Source: Desulfobacterales bacterium (GTDB taxonomy: Bacteria > Desulfobacterota > Desulfobulbia > Desulfobulbales > JAGXFP01). From it: a DNA stretch of 64,000 nucleotides. Both the position numbers and the translations under genes were made by a program. The notes under the pieces are model-generated. The model saw nothing but the letters and a program-made list of their open reading frames with translations, had not been told where the DNA came from and did not search any database. How positions within the stretch are numbered: the stretch's first letter is position 1; each line of letters begins with the position of its first letter. Where the stretch lies: positions 1 to 64,000 of the forward strand of contig JAGXFP010000047.1 of the NCBI GenBank assembly GCA_024637225.1, read 5' to 3'. Positions 62,039 to 64,000 of the stretch are shown here, piece by piece.

Positions 62039-62995
62039 ATGGGATCAGTTAAAGTACGGGCAATCAGAAAGAGCTTACTTTTTGGGCTGATCACAACGAT
62101 CCTCTCCCAACCCTGCCTCGCCTCCGAAGCAAAAGACAACAATCCCGAATATTATGAAAACGGCCTGGTTCTGTGGCGGGAACCCCTGATTGAACTTGAA
62201 TTTGTCTGGCTGGAAGGAGGCTGCTTTCCGATGGGACAATCCGTCCCGGAAAAGCGTACCCTTATCGAAGAGGCCGGGGAGTTAAAATACCGCGAGTTCT
62301 ATGCGGACGAACTCCCGCAACATCAAGCCTGCGTGGACGGCTTCTGGATGGCCCGGCAAGAGACCACGCGTCACCAGTGGCAGCAACTGATGGCCACCGT
62401 CCCATTCCTCGCCGATCTCCCCGGTAATCACCCGGCCACAAATATCTCCTGGCTGATGGCCATGGATTTTATCGTGGTACTAAACGGGATCGCCGATGAA
62501 AATTTCCGCCTGCCAACCGAGGCGGAAATGGAATATGCCATCCGGGCCGGAAGTGAGACCCCTTTTCATACCGGCAAGACCATATCGACCGGACAGGCCA
62601 ATTATAACGGGATTCACACCTACGGCAGCGGTCAGAAAGGAACCTACCTCCAGAAAACCTCCCCCGGAAGAAGCTATCCGGCCAACCGGTTCGGATTATT
62701 CGACATGCACGGCAATGTATGGGAATGGTGCTCGGACTGGTATGCCAAGGATTATTACGAGGAGAGCCCGGTCGACAATCCCCGGGGACCGGAGACTGGT
62801 AAAAACAAGATCATGCGTGGAGGGTCGTGGTTTACCGCCCCGCGCAGCGTTCGTTCCGCCAACCGGCGCGGTCTGCAACCGGACATCGCCCTGGAGGACT
62901 CGGGATTCAGATTGATAGCCAATAGATCCCCGCCGCAGCCGAAAACCCCGCCTTCCTCCAAAGATCAAAAAGTCGCTTATGACCCCGATTTTTAG
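62039..62995 (+). CDS. exported FGE/SUMF1-fold protein lacking the catalytic cysteines
   Basis: A 318-residue protein with an N-terminal signal sequence (~8-28, SLLFGLITTILSQPCLA). The formylglycine-generating-enzyme fold is clear: EFVWLEGGCFPMGQS, HQACVDGFWMARQETTRHQW, FRLPTEAEMEYAIRAG, GLFDMHGNVWEWCSDWY, MRGGSWFTAPRSVRSANRRG and DSGFRLIAN. The FGE active-site cysteine segment (RCAA...FRCA) reads SVRSANRRG here, so formylglycine formation is unlikely and a structural or binding role fits better. The start is uncertain: a GTG at 62015 is possible and no clear ribosome site exists. Confidence 0.82.
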   Translation: MGSVKVRAIRKSLLFGLITTILSQPCLASEAKDNNPEYYENGLVLWREPLIELEFVWLEGGCFPMGQSVPEKRTLIEEAGELKYREFYADELPQHQACVDGFWMARQETTRHQWQQLMATVPFLADLPGNHPATNISWLMAMDFIVVLNGIADENFRLPTEAEMEYAIRAGSETPFHTGKTISTGQANYNGIHTYGSGQKGTYLQKTSPGRSYPANRFGLFDMHGNVWEWCSDWYAKDYYEESPVDNPRGPETGKNKIMRGGSWFTAPRSVRSANRRGLQPDIALEDSGFRLIANRSPPQPKTPPSSKDQKVAYDPDF

Positions 62996-63068
62996 GACCT
63001 TGGTTATTGTAAGGAGATGAGGGGTGAGGAAACCCGGTAATCTTCGGCTTTCCACTTCTTATTAGAAA

Positions 63069-64000
63069 TCAGGAGAGGGACTTGATGATGCGGGCGGTGG
63101 CAAGTCCGATTTCGCCGAGCGCCTCAACCTCCCGAGGGCAGATCGCGACCAGCATGTAGTTCTCGTCCAGAAGCGAGAAGCGGTGCAAGACCAATTTGTC
63201 TTCCTGGTTGATGTCCATGACCAGATTATTTACCTCGGACATTTCGATAATGGTGCCGGCCTTAACCAGCGCCTCGCCGAGCAGCGAACTGCAGGTGGCC
63301 AGGGCATCGACTCCGATCGGGCTGCTGTAATCGGCCAAGGGGAACCCCATCTCATCGGCCACCACCGCCCCATAAAAGCCGCCGTTTTCACACATCTCGC
63401 TCAAAGCTTCCTTGAGTTCATCACGATTGGGGGCGAGGGCGGACTCTTCACCCCGGGCTTCCTCCGGCGGCGCAAAATCATAATCGTCGCCAAACATGAC
63501 ATCCCCGATAAACTGATGCTTTCTGGTCTCCACTTCAACCGCGAGCGCCATAAAATCCCGGGCTGTCCGATGGCCGGCCTGCAATTTTTCAAGAGGCAGC
63601 GCTTTGATGGCGGCGACTTCGAAGGCATCGTCGAATGGAATGGCGGTATCGAAAAACAACCTAGCCGGCAACCGCGATTTCAGCTGCTTAACGATCTTGC
63701 TTTCAATCACGCTTGAACTGTTCAGCATGTTGAACAGGATCCCCTCGATCTTAAGGTCTGGATTAAAGTTTTTCCTGATCCAGATATAGAGATTCAACAG
63801 CCTGGAGAGGGTAATGACGGTGCCGGCCCGACAGTTGAGGACCTGGATGAAGCTGTCGCTGATGGCAAAAAGCCCCCGGGTAACCACGCCGATACCGACC
63901 GGGGCATCATATAGGATAAAATCATAATTATCGAAGTCCCCGGAAAAGAGCGCCCCCAACCTGCCGACCGCCGCCTGTTCCTCGAAATAGACGATATCTT
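63069..64000 (-). CDS. ParA/MinD-like ATPase fused to roadblock/LC7 domain, 5' end outside window
   Basis: The reading frame remains open to the window edge (… FEEQAAVGRLGALFSG), so the N-terminus with the Walker A motif is missing. The seen part holds the ATPase C-terminal half (NYDFILYDAPVGIGVVTRGLFAISDSFI, Walker-B-like; VIRL-type helices) and a C-terminal domain (~200-296) resembling roadblock/LC7 (GFYGAVVADEMGFPLADY, LVLHRFSLLDENYMLVAICP). Such fusions point to spatial or GTPase-linked regulation, for instance in polarity or motility. No partner is visible. Confidence 0.72.
   Translation of the reverse strand, partial: DIVYFEEQAAVGRLGALFSGDFDNYDFILYDAPVGIGVVTRGLFAISDSFIQVLNCRAGTVITLSRLLNLYIWIRKNFNPDLKIEGILFNMLNSSSVIESKIVKQLKSRLPARLFFDTAIPFDDAFEVAAIKALPLEKLQAGHRTARDFMALAVEVETRKHQFIGDVMFGDDYDFAPPEEARGEESALAPNRDELKEALSEMCENGGFYGAVVADEMGFPLADYSSPIGVDALATCSSLLGEALVKAGTIIEMSEVNNLVMDINQEDKLVLHRFSLLDENYMLVAICPREVEALGEIGLATARIIKSLS

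Overview
The window reads as a chromosome segment of a Gram-negative, anaerobic, Desulfobacterota-type bacterium, plausibly a Desulfobulbales relative. That is inference. It rests on lipid A genes (lpxA, lpxD, lpxI), several multihaem c-type cytochromes, a B12-dependent ribonucleotide reductase, a PxxKW small protein, and the rpsP-khpA-rimM-trmD-rplS gene order. No rRNA, tRNA, CRISPR array, phage or complete insertion sequence was recognised.

Layout. 1-4.5 kb: leftward translation operon (ffh, rpsP, khpA, rimM, trmD, a SPOUT methyltransferase, rplS). 4.8-9.1 kb: ileS, lspA, fabD. 9.4-16.3 kb: transport and small-enzyme genes (CPA2 antiporter with a USP tail, MarC, MaoC, DinB, a permease split into two coupled half-genes, MscS). 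16.8-22.4 kb: a diguanylate cyclase with two periplasmic haem motifs, rsmI with a kinase-like partner, and an ArsR regulator followed by a metal/metalloid permease. 22.7-31.8 kb: carbohydrate phosphate genes (HAD/trehalose-phosphatase fusion, GH65, glycogen phosphorylase), a flavoprotein and a CCA/poly(A) polymerase-family enzyme. 32-36.3 kb: ParB-like, YjbQ, coiled-coil and Sel1-repeat proteins. 36.5-44.4 kb: a probable outer-membrane electron conduit (decahaem lipoprotein, MtrB-like barrel, solitary binding protein, 13-haem lipoprotein, proline-rich exported protein). 44.7-56.6 kb: nrdJ under a probable NrdR operator, a PAS kinase overlapping der, and an envelope operon (lpxD, fabZ, lpxA, lpxI, MurU-like, AmgK-like) preceded by ihfA. 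56.7-64 kb: pilC, the PxxKW protein, two hypothetical proteins, a BI-1 protein, an FGE-fold protein and the end of a ParA/roadblock gene.

The most unusual layer is a set of short palindromic repeat families that touch genes. Family A (219-254 bp, ends CCTGAATCCGTGA) has three copies. One sits between the trehalose-phosphatase fusion and the GH65 gene with a 6-bp flanking duplication (CGATGA). Removing it in silico restores an overlapping ATGAGTAA stop/start. Another separates arsR from its permease. Both upstream genes now end in the same element-encoded residues, DLNP-stop. Family B (154-196 bp, ends TTGATGGCGTCGC) supplies the rsmI stop codon and probably the fabZ one. Family C (nested palindrome, about 160 bp) lies in frame inside the AmgK-like kinase gene and adds about 53 codons.

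The main functional cluster is the 36.5-44.4 kb cytochrome/porin locus, which looks like an extracellular electron transfer conduit. The haem-binding diguanylate cyclase could link redox state to c-di-GMP signalling, but nothing in the sequence ties the two loci together.
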